Assembly: GCA_963703085.1 (NCBI GenBank)
Contig: OY969789.1
Span: forward strand, 3,596,001 to 3,660,000
Source of the DNA: DATAEG01 sp963703085
GTDB taxonomy: Bacteria > Actinomycetota > Actinomycetes > Mycobacteriales > Jatrophihabitantaceae
Direction: 5' to 3'
Length of the DNA: 64,000 bases
Shown: positions 17,477 through 26,579 of the stretch, piece after piece
Position numbering within the stretch: position 1 is the stretch's first letter
How the letters are laid out: each line of letters opens with the position of its first letter
Notes under the pieces: model-generated
Told to the model about the DNA's origin: nothing
Databases searched by the model: none
Seen by the model: only the letters and a program-made list of their open reading frames with translations
Made by a program: the position numbers and the translations under genes

Positions 17477-18779
17477 CCCCGATCTTCCCGCGTCGCAGCG
17501 CGGGACGGGGCGGCGCGCTCGACACGCCGCCCCAGCGCGCGACGAGTCGGCCGACCCCGATGTGATCGAGCCCCGCTCGGTGCGCGACTTCGTTCACCAC
17601 GACGCAGCGCCGACCCGGGAGCCGTCCGGCGAGCAGCTTCCGGAGCACCACGACGACGGTGTGGTCGGGCTGTTCGCGGCGGCGGAGACCCCGGCCAAGC
17701 CGCGCCGCGGGGATCGGCACCGGCGCCGCCGGCGTAAGACCAGGGCACGGGCACTCACCGCTCTCGCCTTCGTCCTGGTGCTGGTGCTGGCGGTCGCCGC
17801 GTTCGTGGCGGTACGCCAGGGGCTGAACCACTTCAAAACCAAGGATTACGCGGGCGCCGGCACCGGCAGCGTGCTCGTCCAGGTGAAGGACGGCGACACC
17901 TCCGACGACATCGCGGCGACCCTGGTCGCCAAGAAAGTGGTCGCGTCGCAGCGCGCCTTCGTGAACGCGGCGAAGCACAGCGGGAAGTCCTCAAACTTCC
18001 AGCCTGGATACTTCAAGCTGCGCGAGCACATGGCCGCCCAGAACGCAGTGAGCATGTTGCTTGATCCGACCAACCGGGTGTTCAGCAAGCTGACCATCCC
18101 GGAAGGGTGGACCACCTTCAAGGTCTTCCCAGCGCTGGCGAAGGCCACCGGAGTGTCGGTCGCCGACCTCAAGAGCGCGGCCACGCAGCTCGACCAGCTC
18201 GGCATACCGGAGGGGTACGACCCGAAGTCGGTGGAGGGTTTCCTCTTCCCGCAGACCTACGAGTTCGATCCGCAGATGTCGGCGCTCGAGATAGTCCAGC
18301 AGCTCGTGGCGCAGTACTCGTCGGTGGACAAGCAGATCGGCTTCGATCAGAACGCTGCCAAGAACCACCTCAAACCGTACGAGGCGCTGATCGTGGCCTC
18401 GATGGTGGAGAGCGAAGCCAAGTTCGACGGCGACCGCGCCAAGGTCGCCCGGGTGATCTACAACCGGCTGCAGAAGGGCACCGCGTTGGGTATCGACGCG
18501 ACCAGCTTGTACGGCGCCGCGTTGGCCGGGAAGAACCCCAACGACGTCACCTACCGGGAGAACTCCCCGTACAACACGCGAATCAAGCCGGGGCTGCCTC
18601 CCACGGCGATCAGCAATCCAGGCCAGCCGTCGCTGGAGGCGGCCGCCAGCCCGGCCGCCGGCAACTGGCTGTGGTACGTCAACGGCGACGCCCAGGGCCA
18701 TCTGTACTTCGCCTCGACCGAGGCACAGTTCGTCGCGGCGCAGAAGCGCTGCAAGGAGAACCACTGGGGCTGCGACTGA
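17469..18779 (+). CDS. mltG: endolytic murein transglycosylase MltG
   Basis: Protein of 436 residues: a cytoplasmic N-terminal part of about 95 residues that is polar and unusually long, a membrane segment at about 97-115, a LysM-like region (VLVQVKDGDTSDDIAATLV) and the YceG catalytic domain. The catalytic Glu is E314 in ASMVESEAKFDGDR; the family end motif is IKPGLPPTAISNPG and NWLWYVNG. MltG cuts nascent glycan strands and so sets their length. The gene lies between ruvX and aroE, the standard actinobacterial order, and overlaps both. Confidence 0.95.
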   Translation: MTDPDLPASQRGTGRRARHAAPARDESADPDVIEPRSVRDFVHHDAAPTREPSGEQLPEHHDDGVVGLFAAAETPAKPRRGDRHRRRRRKTRARALTALAFVLVLVLAVAAFVAVRQGLNHFKTKDYAGAGTGSVLVQVKDGDTSDDIAATLVAKKVVASQRAFVNAAKHSGKSSNFQPGYFKLREHMAAQNAVSMLLDPTNRVFSKLTIPEGWTTFKVFPALAKATGVSVADLKSAATQLDQLGIPEGYDPKSVEGFLFPQTYEFDPQMSALEIVQQLVAQYSSVDKQIGFDQNAAKNHLKPYEALIVASMVESEAKFDGDRAKVARVIYNRLQKGTALGIDATSLYGAALAGKNPNDVTYRENSPYNTRIKPGLPPTAISNPGQPSLEAAASPAAGNWLWYVNGDAQGHLYFASTEAQFVAAQKRCKENHWGCD

Positions 18780-19576
18780 TGCAGGCGGCGGTGCTCGGTC
18801 ACCCCATCTCGCACAGCCGATCGCCCGCGTTGCACAACGCCGCCTATCGGGCCCTGGGCCTGGCCGATTGGAGCTATCGGGCGATCGACTGCACGGTGAC
18901 CCAGCTCCCCGGGGTGCTCGCGGACGCGCAGGACGGCTGGGCCGGGTTCTCGGTGACGATGCCGCTCAAGCACGCCGCGCTGTCCGCCGCCGCGTCGATC
19001 CGGCCGGCCGCCGAACTGGCCGGTGCGGCAAACACGGTGCTGCCCGGGCCGAACGGGTGGGTGGCGGACAACACCGACCCCGACGGCGTGATCGGTGCGC
19101 TGCGCGAGGCGGACATCGATGCTGCGGCCGCACCGGTGGTGCTGCTCGGTGCTGGGGGAGCCGCACAGGCCGCGATCGTCGCCCTGGCCAGGCTCGGCGT
19201 CGATGAGCTGACCGTCCTGGTCCGCGAGCCGACTCGAGCCGCGGACCTGCTGGCCACCGCGGAGCGTTGCTCGGTACGCGTCGCGGTGGCGGCGCTCGAC
19301 GAAGTCGCGCCGGTGCGCCGGGCAGGCCTGCTGATCTCTGCGCTGCCCGCCGGCGCGGCGGATCCGATCGCGGATGTCGGTCTCCGCGCCGATCAGGCGC
19401 TGCTGGACATGGTCTACACGCCCTGGCCGACCGAGCTTGCCGGCGCCTTCCGCCGAGCCGGCGCACCGGTGGCTTCCGGGCTGGACATGCTGCTGCATCA
19501 GGCCGTCGTGCAGGTCGAGCTGATGACCGGGAGGACCGCGCCGATAGCCGCAATGCGGGCAGTCTTGACACACTAG
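18779..19576 (+). CDS. aroE: shikimate dehydrogenase
   Basis: Protein of 265 residues. Substrate-binding motifs are GHPISHSRSPALHNAAY and VTMPLK (catalytic Lys); NADP-binding glycine loop is LLGAGGAAQAAI; ANTVLP and ADNTDPDG are also present. It reduces 3-dehydroshikimate to shikimate. The ATG at 18779 overlaps the mltG stop by one base, so translation is coupled. It is the first of the aromatic amino acid genes in this block, followed by aroC, aroK, aroB and aroQ. Confidence 0.95.
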   Translation: MQAAVLGHPISHSRSPALHNAAYRALGLADWSYRAIDCTVTQLPGVLADAQDGWAGFSVTMPLKHAALSAAASIRPAAELAGAANTVLPGPNGWVADNTDPDGVIGALREADIDAAAAPVVLLGAGGAAQAAIVALARLGVDELTVLVREPTRAADLLATAERCSVRVAVAALDEVAPVRRAGLLISALPAGAADPIADVGLRADQALLDMVYTPWPTELAGAFRRAGAPVASGLDMLLHQAVVQVELMTGRTAPIAAMRAVLTH

Positions 19577-19581
19577 GCGCC

Positions 19582-20235
19582 ATGCAGCCTGGCGCAGCGG
19601 CACTGGGCGCCGTGGCGGTGCTCACCGCGACACCCTGGCTGGCCGGCCTGACCCGCACCGTGCCGGACCGGGCCAACCGGCGGTGGTGGCGGCCGGTCCG
19701 GGTGAGCGCCCCGCGCTGGGCCGTCACCGCGGCCGCCGGGGCCGCTGCCGGTGCGTTGGCCGGCGCCGCCGCGGGCTGGTCGGCAGCCTGGCCGGCCTGG
19801 GTGGCCTTGGCTCTGGCGCTCACCCCGCTGGCGATCATCGACGTGCAGCAGCATCGGTTACCTGACCGGCTCGTCCTCCCCGCTGCGGTGCTCGGCGCGG
19901 TGCTGCTGGCCGTCGCTGCCGACGTGCGCGGCGAACCGGGCCGGCTCGGCCGAGCCGCGCTGGCCGCCGCAGCCGTCGGTGCGGTGCTGCTTCTGCTGGC
20001 GCTCATCTCGCCGTCCGGGTTCGGTCTCGGCGACGTGAAGCTCGGCGCGCTGCTGGGCGGTTACCTGGGCTGGCGCGGCTGGCAGTTCGTCGTCCCCGGC
20101 CTGTTCACCGGTTTCGTCCTCGGCGCACTCGTGGCACTGGCGCTGGTCGTCACCAGGCGGGCATCGTTGCGGACCGAGATCGCCTTCGGGCCGGCCCTCA
20201 TGCTCGGTTCGTTGCTGATCGCCGCAGCCGGGTGA
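19582..20235 (+). CDS. prepilin peptidase (A24 family)
   Basis: Protein of 217 residues with about six membrane segments. The two catalytic aspartates of aspartic peptidase family A24 are in AIIDVQQHRLPDRL and GFGLGDVKLGALLG (GxGD motif). It cleaves the leader peptide of type IV prepilins or Flp pilins at the membrane. The N-terminal Cys-containing methylase domain of PilD is absent, so this is the short form. It stands between aroE and aroC, as in many actinobacteria. No pilin gene is nearby except a TadG-like gene at 47785. Confidence 0.88.
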   Translation: MQPGAAALGAVAVLTATPWLAGLTRTVPDRANRRWWRPVRVSAPRWAVTAAAGAAAGALAGAAAGWSAAWPAWVALALALTPLAIIDVQQHRLPDRLVLPAAVLGAVLLAVAADVRGEPGRLGRAALAAAAVGAVLLLLALISPSGFGLGDVKLGALLGGYLGWRGWQFVVPGLFTGFVLGALVALALVVTRRASLRTEIAFGPALMLGSLLIAAAG

Positions 20236-20260
20236 GACACGTGATGAAAGACTGAGCGAC

Positions 20261-21463
20261 GTGCTGAGATGGATGACCGCCGGTGAGTCGCACGGTGTCG
20301 CGCTGGTTGGCGTCGTGGAGGGCATCCCGGCCGGCGTCGCGGTCACCACCGCTGACATCGCCGCCGAGCTGGCCCGCCGCCGGATGGGGTACGGCCGCGG
20401 CGCCCGGATGAAGTTCGAGGCCGATGAGGTCGAGCTGACCGGTGGGGTCCGGCACGGCCGCACCCAGGGCAGTCCGATCGCGATCCGGGTCGGCAACACG
20501 GAGTGGCCGAAATGGGAGACGGTGATGGCTGCCGACCCGGTCGACCCGGCGGCGCTCGCCGCGCAGGCACGCAACGCCCCGCTCACCCGGCCGCGACCGG
20601 GGCATGCCGATCTGGTCGGCATGCAGAAGTACGACCTGGACGACGCACGGCCGATCCTGGAGCGGGCCAGTGCGCGGGAGACCGCGGCCCGGGTCGCCCT
20701 CGGCTCGGTGGCCCGCAACTTCCTGCGCCAGGTCGGCGGCATCGAGATCGTCAGCCACGTCGTGGCGATCGGCACGGTCCGCGCGCCGGACGGCCTGATC
20801 GCCCAACCTGACGACCGCGAGCGCATCGACGCCTCGGCGGTGCGCTGCCTCGATCAGGATGCCGGCGATGCCATGGTCGCGCTGATCGACGAGATGAAAC
20901 GCGCCGGGGACACTCTCGGCGGCGTCGTCGAGGTGGTGGCCCACCACGTCCCTCCCGGGCTCGGCAGCCATGTGCAGTGGGACCGCCGGCTGGACTCCCG
21001 GCTCGCTGCCGCGCTGATGGGGATCCAGGCCATCAAGGGTGTGGAGATCGGCGACGGTTTCGCGGTGGCTGCGGCCGTCGGATCGCAAGCGCACGACGAG
21101 ATGGAGCGGGACAACGGCGGCACCATCCGGCGCCGATCGCACCGCGCTGGTGGCACCGAAGGTGGCATGTCCACTGGCGAAGTGCTCCGGGTGCGGGCCG
21201 CGATGAAGCCGATCTCGACGGTGCCGCGCGCGCTGGACACCGTCGACGTCGCCACCGGCGAAGCAGCGGTGGCCATCAACCAGCGCTCCGACGTGTGTGC
21301 GGTTCCGGCCGCGGGGGTGGTGGCCGAGGCGATGGTCGCGCTGGTGCTGGCCGAGGCGGTGCTGGAGAAGTTCGGCGGCGACTCGCTCGCCGAGACGGCC
21401 CGCAATCTGCGCTCCTACCTGCACCGGCTCGCCGAGCGCGGCCTCAGTAGCGGCGCGGGCTGA
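20261..21463 (+). CDS. aroC: chorismate synthase
   Basis: Full-length protein of 400 residues. Signatures are GESHGVALVGVVEGIPAGV, RPRPGHADLVGMQKYD and RRRSHRAGGTEGGMSTGE, which bind FMN and the substrate. It converts EPSP to chorismate, the last common step to aromatic amino acids. GTG start at 20261. aroK follows after one base. Confidence 0.97.
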   Translation: MLRWMTAGESHGVALVGVVEGIPAGVAVTTADIAAELARRRMGYGRGARMKFEADEVELTGGVRHGRTQGSPIAIRVGNTEWPKWETVMAADPVDPAALAAQARNAPLTRPRPGHADLVGMQKYDLDDARPILERASARETAARVALGSVARNFLRQVGGIEIVSHVVAIGTVRAPDGLIAQPDDRERIDASAVRCLDQDAGDAMVALIDEMKRAGDTLGGVVEVVAHHVPPGLGSHVQWDRRLDSRLAAALMGIQAIKGVEIGDGFAVAAAVGSQAHDEMERDNGGTIRRRSHRAGGTEGGMSTGEVLRVRAAMKPISTVPRALDTVDVATGEAAVAINQRSDVCAVPAAGVVAEAMVALVLAEAVLEKFGGDSLAETARNLRSYLHRLAERGLSSGAG

Positions 21464-21464
21464 G

Positions 21465-21995
21465 ATGGCACCGCGGGTGGTGCTGATCGGGATGCCCGGC
21501 GCCGGCAAGACGACGGTGGGCCGGCGAGTCGCGAAGCGCCTGGGCGAGCAGTTCCTCGACGCCGACGACGCCATCGAGGAGCGATACCACCGCACCGTGG
21601 CGGAGCTGTTCGCCGAGGACGGAGAGCCGGGGTTCCGGATCAAGGAAGCGGAGACGATCGGCGTGACCCTGCAGCAGTTCGACGGGGTGTTGGCGCTCGG
21701 CGGCGGGGCGCTGCTGCGCGCGGACACCCGCGAGCGGTTGCGGCAGGCGGCCGACGCCGGCACCCATGTGGTGCTGCTCACCGCGTCGGTCCGGTCGCTC
21801 ACCGTCCGGGTGGGTAGCGGTGCCTCGCGACCGCTGCTCGCCGGCAACGTCCGGGCCCGGTTGCAGGCGTTGGCCGCCGAACGCAGCGAGCTGTTCGCGG
21901 CACTGGCCACCTCCGTCGTGGACACCGACGGAGTCAACCGGCAGGGCGTTGTGGGCCTCGTCGCCGACGCCGTGGCCGCGCGGAGCAAGTCGTGA
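21465..21995 (+). CDS. aroK: shikimate kinase
   Basis: Protein of 176 residues. P-loop GMPGAGKTTVGRRVAKRLG near residue 9, shikimate-binding DADDAIEERY and GGGALLRADTRE, and the lid region SRPLLAGNVRARL. It phosphorylates shikimate with ATP. ATG at 21465 is one base after the aroC stop, and the gene overlaps aroB by 4 bases. Confidence 0.95.
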   Translation: MAPRVVLIGMPGAGKTTVGRRVAKRLGEQFLDADDAIEERYHRTVAELFAEDGEPGFRIKEAETIGVTLQQFDGVLALGGGALLRADTRERLRQAADAGTHVVLLTASVRSLTVRVGSGASRPLLAGNVRARLQALAAERSELFAALATSVVDTDGVNRQGVVGLVADAVAARSKS

Positions 21996-23089
21996 CCGCC
22001 GCGCCGACCCGGATCACGGTCGGCGGCGCACAGCCATACGAGGTTGTCGTCGGGGAGGGACTGCTCGGCGAACTGCCCGTGCTGCTGCGTCGGCAGGTCG
22101 CCGGCGCGGCCGCGGAAAAGGTCGCGATCGTGCATCCGCCCACGCTGCGGGCCACCGCCGACGCGATCCGCGCCGACCTGGCTGGTGAGGGCTTCGACGC
22201 GCATGCGGTCGAGGTCCCCGACGGCGAGGACGCCAAGACGCTGCCGGTGGCCGGGTTCTGCTGGGACGTGCTCGGCCAGATCGGGCTGACCCGCTCGGAT
22301 GCGGTGATCGGTGTGGGTGGCGGTTCCACCACCGACCTGGCCGGCTGGGTGGCCGCCGGCTGGCTGCGTGGCGTGCGGGTCATCCAGGTGCCCACCACGC
22401 TGGCCGGGATGGTCGATGCCGCGGTGGGCGGCAAGACCGGGGTGAACACCGACCGCGGCAAGAACCTCGTCGGCGCGTTCCATCCACCGGCCGGCGTGCT
22501 GTGCGAGCTGACCACGCTGAGCACGCTGTCCTCGCATGACTACCGCGCCGGGCTGGCCGAGGTGGTGAAGTGCGGGTTCATCGCCGACCCGCACATCCTC
22601 GAGCTCATCGAAGCCGACCCCGACGCAGCCGCAGTGCCGGGCAGCGCTGTGGAGCGGGAGCTGGTGGTGCGCTCGGTGCAGGTCAAGGCGGACGTGGTGG
22701 GAGCCGATCTCACCGAGCAGGGCCTGCGCGAGATCCTCAACTACGGCCACACCCTGGCGCACGCGATCGAGCGGGTGGAGGGATACAAGTGGCGGCATGG
22801 CGCCGCGGTCTCGATCGGTCTGGTCTACGCGGCGGCGTTGGCCCGGCTGCTCGGCCGGCTCGACGATGCGACCGCCGACCGGCATCGCCGGCTGCTCAAG
22901 TCGCTCGGCCTGCCGACGGCCTACCGGGCAGATGCGTTCGCAGTGTTGCTGGAGACCATGAAGCTGGACAAGAAGGCGCGCGGCAACCGGCTACGGTTCG
23001 TAGTGCTCGACGGACTGGCCAGACCCGGCCGTGCCGACGATCCTGACCCGGCCGTGCTGGCCGCGGCCTATGCGGAGGTGAGCCAATGA
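21992..23089 (+). CDS. aroB: 3-dehydroquinate synthase
   Basis: Protein of 365 residues. NAD and metal motifs are VGGGSTTDLAGWVAAGW, QVPTTLAGMVDAAVGGKTGV and LAEVVKCGF, with the metal ligand His in NYGHTLAHAIER. It makes 3-dehydroquinate from DAHP. GTG start at 21992 overlaps the aroK stop; the end overlaps aroQ by 4 bases (ATGA). Confidence 0.97.
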   Translation: MTAAPTRITVGGAQPYEVVVGEGLLGELPVLLRRQVAGAAAEKVAIVHPPTLRATADAIRADLAGEGFDAHAVEVPDGEDAKTLPVAGFCWDVLGQIGLTRSDAVIGVGGGSTTDLAGWVAAGWLRGVRVIQVPTTLAGMVDAAVGGKTGVNTDRGKNLVGAFHPPAGVLCELTTLSTLSSHDYRAGLAEVVKCGFIADPHILELIEADPDAAAVPGSAVERELVVRSVQVKADVVGADLTEQGLREILNYGHTLAHAIERVEGYKWRHGAAVSIGLVYAAALARLLGRLDDATADRHRRLLKSLGLPTAYRADAFAVLLETMKLDKKARGNRLRFVVLDGLARPGRADDPDPAVLAAAYAEVSQ

Positions 23090-23544
23090 CGGAGTCGGTG
23101 CCTAGGGTGCTGGTGCTCAACGGCGCGAACCTGGGTCGGCTGGGCACCCGCGAGCCGGAGATCTACGGCAGCGCCACGTTCGCCGAGCTCAGCGATTTCT
23201 GGGTGCGCGCCGGCGCCGAACTGGGGCTGGGCGTCGAGGTGCGGCAGACCGACGACGAGGGCGTCCTGCTGCGCTGGCTGCACGAAGCCGCCGAGGACGC
23301 GATCCCGGTGGTCTTGAATCCGGGCGGCTGGTCGCACACCTCGGTCGTGCTGGGCGACGCCTGCGCCGCCTTGACCGCTCCGCTGATCGAGGTGCACATC
23401 AGCAACGTGCACGCTCGCGAGTCCTTTCGCCAGCACTCCTACGTTTCGGCGCAGGCCGCCGGCGTCATCGTCGGGCTCGGCCCGGAGGGATACGTGCTGG
23501 CGATGTCATGGCTCTCGTCCAAGCTCGCCTCCCCATCCAGCTGA
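23086..23544 (+). CDS. aroQ: type II 3-dehydroquinate dehydratase
   Basis: Protein of 152 residues. The N-terminal motif NGANLGRLGTREPEIYG carries the active-site Arg and Tyr. NPGGWSHTSVVLGDA replaces the usual NPGAYTHTS, and EVHISNVHARESFRQHSYVS holds the catalytic and binding His/Arg. It dehydrates 3-dehydroquinate to 3-dehydroshikimate. It is the last gene of the forward block that starts at 13624; a perfect hairpin begins at its stop codon. Confidence 0.94.
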   Translation: MTESVPRVLVLNGANLGRLGTREPEIYGSATFAELSDFWVRAGAELGLGVEVRQTDDEGVLLRWLHEAAEDAIPVVLNPGGWSHTSVVLGDACAALTAPLIEVHISNVHARESFRQHSYVSAQAAGVIVGLGPEGYVLAMSWLSSKLASPSS

Positions 23545-23594
23545 TGATCAAGGCGAGTTTCGGGTCATAGCCCTCCGTTCGCCTTGATCATCAG
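23541..23594. terminator. 16-bp perfect inverted repeat between aroQ and the ECF gene
   Basis: The arms are CTGATGATCAAGGCGA (23541-23556) and TCGCCTTGATCATCAG (23579-23594), with a 22-base loop. The left arm includes the aroQ stop codon. The gene on the other side is convergent (stop at 23609), so the hairpin can end transcription from both directions. There is no clear U tract. A sister element with the same core lies after metK (53203-53256). Confidence 0.6.
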
Positions 23595-23608
23595 GATGAA
23601 GCAGGGGG

Positions 23609-26473
23609 TCAGAGCAGAACGCTGACGGTGACCACCGCGGCCACGAAGACACCGCACAGCAGATCGACGCGCCCCGGGCGCTTATCCGGCAGGGCGACCG
23701 ACCCGAGCCCACCGCGTGCCGCGATGGCGTCGGCAAGCTCGCCGGCGCGGCGGCAGGCCAACGTGCACGCCAGGGTGAGCAGGTCCCAGCCGGCCACCAG
23801 GAGCTGACGGCGGCGCCGCCCCGTGCCGGCCGGTCGGCACCGGGTGCGCTGACCGGACACCAGCAGCAGCGTTCGACACTCGACCAGCAGCAGCGGCCCG
23901 AGCCGCAATGCAATGGCGATTCCGGCGAGCGGAGCGGTGGCCGGGACCCGGACCCGGCGCAGAAGGCCGGTCAGCCGCTGCAGGAACGGCGGGACGTCGG
24001 CCGGCGCGGTCGTCCAGGAGAACAGCAAGGACGCCAGGATCGACAGCAGCGTGATCGCCATGAACAGCGCCCACTGGTCCAGGCCGTGCAGGCCGATCTC
24101 GGCCCCGCCGAGGTGCAGGGCCGGCTTCCCGCCGGCGGCAGCCGCCAACACCGCACCGAGCAGAGCCATGCCGAGCATCCAGGGGGGCAGCCGCGGAATC
24201 GCTCGCTGCGGAACCCGGCCGGCCACCGCCCAGCCGGCCAGCGTGACCACGGCGGCGGCCACGCTGAGCCAACTGGGCCGGATCGCGAACAGGGCGGCGA
24301 GCACCACGATCGTCGCGAGCTTGGTGCCGACCCAGAGCCGGTGGGCGGCGCTGGGCCGCGGCAGCAGCCGGCCGGCGACTGCCGGCAGGGTCGGTCGAGG
24401 CGGTCGCTCGGTTCGGGCTGCCGGTGCGGTGCGCGGTGCGCCGGCGATGCGGCCCTCGGTAACGGTGTAGGTGCGGTGCGCGAGCTCGTCCAACTCGTCG
24501 TCATGGGAGACGATCACCAAGGTGGTGCCCTCGGCCTGCACCAGGCGCAGTGCCTCGGCCATTGTCGCCCGCGCCTGCATGTCCAGCCCGGCGAGCGGTT
24601 CGTCCAGGACCAGCACGCGCGGCCGGCAGGCCAGTAACCCGGCCAGGACGACGCGCCGTTGCTCGCCGCCGCTGAGCTCGTCGACCTTCCGGTGCCCGAA
24701 CCGCGCCGGGTCCAGACCCAGCAGGCGCATCGCCTCGTCTGCCTCGGCGTCGTCGATCCCGGCCGCGTCGCGGATGTCCTCGCGAACCGTCGATCGAAGC
24801 AACTGCAGCCGGGAGTGCTGGAAGCCCAGAACGGCGCCGTCCCGGCCGTTGCGCAACGGCTCGCCGTCGAGCAGCACCTGGCCGGTCGTCGGCTGCACGA
24901 GCCCGGACACGACCCCGGCCAACGTCGACTTGCCTGCGCCATTCGCGCCGGTCAACAGAATCGCCTGTCCGGCCGGGACGTCCAGATTCACCCCGGACAG
25001 GGCGGTGTGTTCCCAGGGGGTGCCGGCGTCGTGCGCGAAGCCGACGTCGCGCAGCTGCAGGGCGCCCCCGCGCTGCCGGTGCTGCGGCGGTGGGGCGAAC
25101 CACTGAGCGGTGGCGTCGGGATGTGTCGCTGCGTCCGCCGGCTCCAGCCGAACGTGCCGATCGGCCCGGCGTGCCTCGTCCGGGTCGTGCGTCACGTGGA
25201 CGACGGTGCACCCGTCCCGCGCGGTGATCGAGTCGAACAGTTCGATCATCGCGGCGCGTCCCGCCACGTCGATCATCGCCGTGCTTTCGTCGCTGATCAG
25301 CACAGCCGGGTGCCGGGCCAGCGCCGCGGCGACCGCGAGCCGCTGCAGTTCACCGCCGGACAGGGTCGCGGTCTCCCGATCGGCGAACCCGGCCAGCCCG
25401 ACCCGCTCGAGTACTTGCTCGACGTCGGGCGCGGCGTCCAGGGCAGCCCCCCACACCAGGTCATCGGCGACGCGGACGCCGAGCACCTGGCTGTCCGGTC
25501 GCTGGAAGACGACGGACGTGCCGCCGGGCCGGCCGAGACCACTGCTGCCCGGGCGAACCACGGTGCCCGAGGACGGTGCCCGGCCCGCGATGACCCGGGC
25601 CAGGGTCGACTTGCCGACGCCGTTCGGCCCGGTCACCGCGACGAACTCCCCGGCGACGAGCGACAGATCGATCCCGGCGAGCGCGGCACGCGCTGCACCG
25701 GGATACCGGACCCCGACGCCGGACAGCTGCAGCGGAAGCGGCGCGACCGGCCCGTCCGCACCCGGTGGCAACGGTGGGTCCAGCGGGGCCGGCAGCCCCC
25801 CGGCCACCACCCGCAGCGGCCAGCGGAAACCCCAGTACGTCAACAGCACGGCAGCCGCGACGCCGAGCAACGTCCCGGCCGGCACCAGCACCCACCAGTG
25901 CGCCAGCGACCAGGTCATCACCCGATTGCCCCAGTCGAGCTGGTCGTTGATCGGCAGCGGCTTCAGCAGGCGCCGGGTGCCGTCCCAGGAGTTGCGGATC
26001 TGGGCCAGCAACAGCCGCCGGTAGGAGGGGAAGATGCCCAGCAGCCCGGTCGTCAGAACGGCCGCGGGCACGCCGATCGCGAGAACCGCGGCCGCCACGG
26101 TCCGCACCGGCGACCAGCCGCGGCGCAGACCGGTTCCCACGGCGGCGCCCAGAACGCTGGCGGTGGCCACCGTCGTGGCGACGCCCTGGCCACCGATCAG
26201 CAGGCCGACGAGAGAGCCGGCCAGCAGCGCGGTGAGACTGACCCGGATGCGGTGCCGGTGGGCCAGGACGGCGAACGGGAACGACGACAGCAGGAAGGAC
26301 ACCCCGGAGAACGGCAGCAGCCAGGTGGCCACGCACAGCGCGGCGGAGACGTCCGCCATCGCGGCGGCCTCGGCCAACTCGCGCGGGCGCAGCGGCCCGC
26401 CGGCCGACCACCACCGGCCGCCGCGGCGCCGGTCAAGGACGGGTCGTTCCGCGGTGACCGGCGTGGCGCTCAT
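23609..26473 (-). CDS. single-chain ECF-type transporter (S-like domain + two ATPases + EcfT domain)
   Basis: Protein of 954 residues that carries all parts of an energy-coupling-factor importer in one chain. Residues ~35-220 form several membrane segments (WLLPFSGVSFLLSSFPFAVL) resembling an S component or DUF2232. ATPase 1 (~250-445) has Walker A GPNGVGKST at 282-290, signature LSGGELQRL at 371 and SDES at 394-397. ATPase 2 (~475-680) has GANGAGKST at 509-517, LSGGEQRRV at 600 and LVLDEP at 621. Residues ~700-954 are the EcfT membrane domain, with CRRAGELADAIAARG as the coupling motif. ECF systems import vitamins or metal ions; the ligand is unknown. In ATPase 1 the Walker B hydrophobic-DEP is ISDES. 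Such subunits are usually separate genes. Confidence 0.88.
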   Translation of the reverse strand: MSATPVTAERPVLDRRRGGRWWSAGGPLRPRELAEAAAMADVSAALCVATWLLPFSGVSFLLSSFPFAVLAHRHRIRVSLTALLAGSLVGLLIGGQGVATTVATASVLGAAVGTGLRRGWSPVRTVAAAVLAIGVPAAVLTTGLLGIFPSYRRLLLAQIRNSWDGTRRLLKPLPINDQLDWGNRVMTWSLAHWWVLVPAGTLLGVAAAVLLTYWGFRWPLRVVAGGLPAPLDPPLPPGADGPVAPLPLQLSGVGVRYPGAARAALAGIDLSLVAGEFVAVTGPNGVGKSTLARVIAGRAPSSGTVVRPGSSGLGRPGGTSVVFQRPDSQVLGVRVADDLVWGAALDAAPDVEQVLERVGLAGFADRETATLSGGELQRLAVAAALARHPAVLISDESTAMIDVAGRAAMIELFDSITARDGCTVVHVTHDPDEARRADRHVRLEPADAATHPDATAQWFAPPPQHRQRGGALQLRDVGFAHDAGTPWEHTALSGVNLDVPAGQAILLTGANGAGKSTLAGVVSGLVQPTTGQVLLDGEPLRNGRDGAVLGFQHSRLQLLRSTVREDIRDAAGIDDAEADEAMRLLGLDPARFGHRKVDELSGGEQRRVVLAGLLACRPRVLVLDEPLAGLDMQARATMAEALRLVQAEGTTLVIVSHDDELDELAHRTYTVTEGRIAGAPRTAPAARTERPPRPTLPAVAGRLLPRPSAAHRLWVGTKLATIVVLAALFAIRPSWLSVAAAVVTLAGWAVAGRVPQRAIPRLPPWMLGMALLGAVLAAAAGGKPALHLGGAEIGLHGLDQWALFMAITLLSILASLLFSWTTAPADVPPFLQRLTGLLRRVRVPATAPLAGIAIALRLGPLLLVECRTLLLVSGQRTRCRPAGTGRRRRQLLVAGWDLLTLACTLACRRAGELADAIAARGGLGSVALPDKRPGRVDLLCGVFVAAVVTVSVLL

Positions 26474-26579
26474 CGAGCACCCCGCCCGCCGCCGCGTCGC
26501 ACCATGTCCTCAACTAGTACCAGGCCACCGCGCGCAGAGCGATCAGCCATCAGCGTGCGCACTGGACCTCAACCACCGC
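26474..26579. other. spacer upstream of the ECF transporter gene
   Basis: About 100 bases between the ECF gene start and the tandem repeat. It must hold the ECF promoter on the reverse strand; I see no convincing -35/-10 pair and no open frame with coding character. Together with the repeat at 26580-26860 it makes the longest gene-free stretch of the window (387 bases). Confidence 0.5.

Noticed and set aside
20198..22885. 895-codon reverse frame opposite aroC, aroK and aroB
   Set aside because: Antisense shadow; no domain pattern, while the forward genes are complete.
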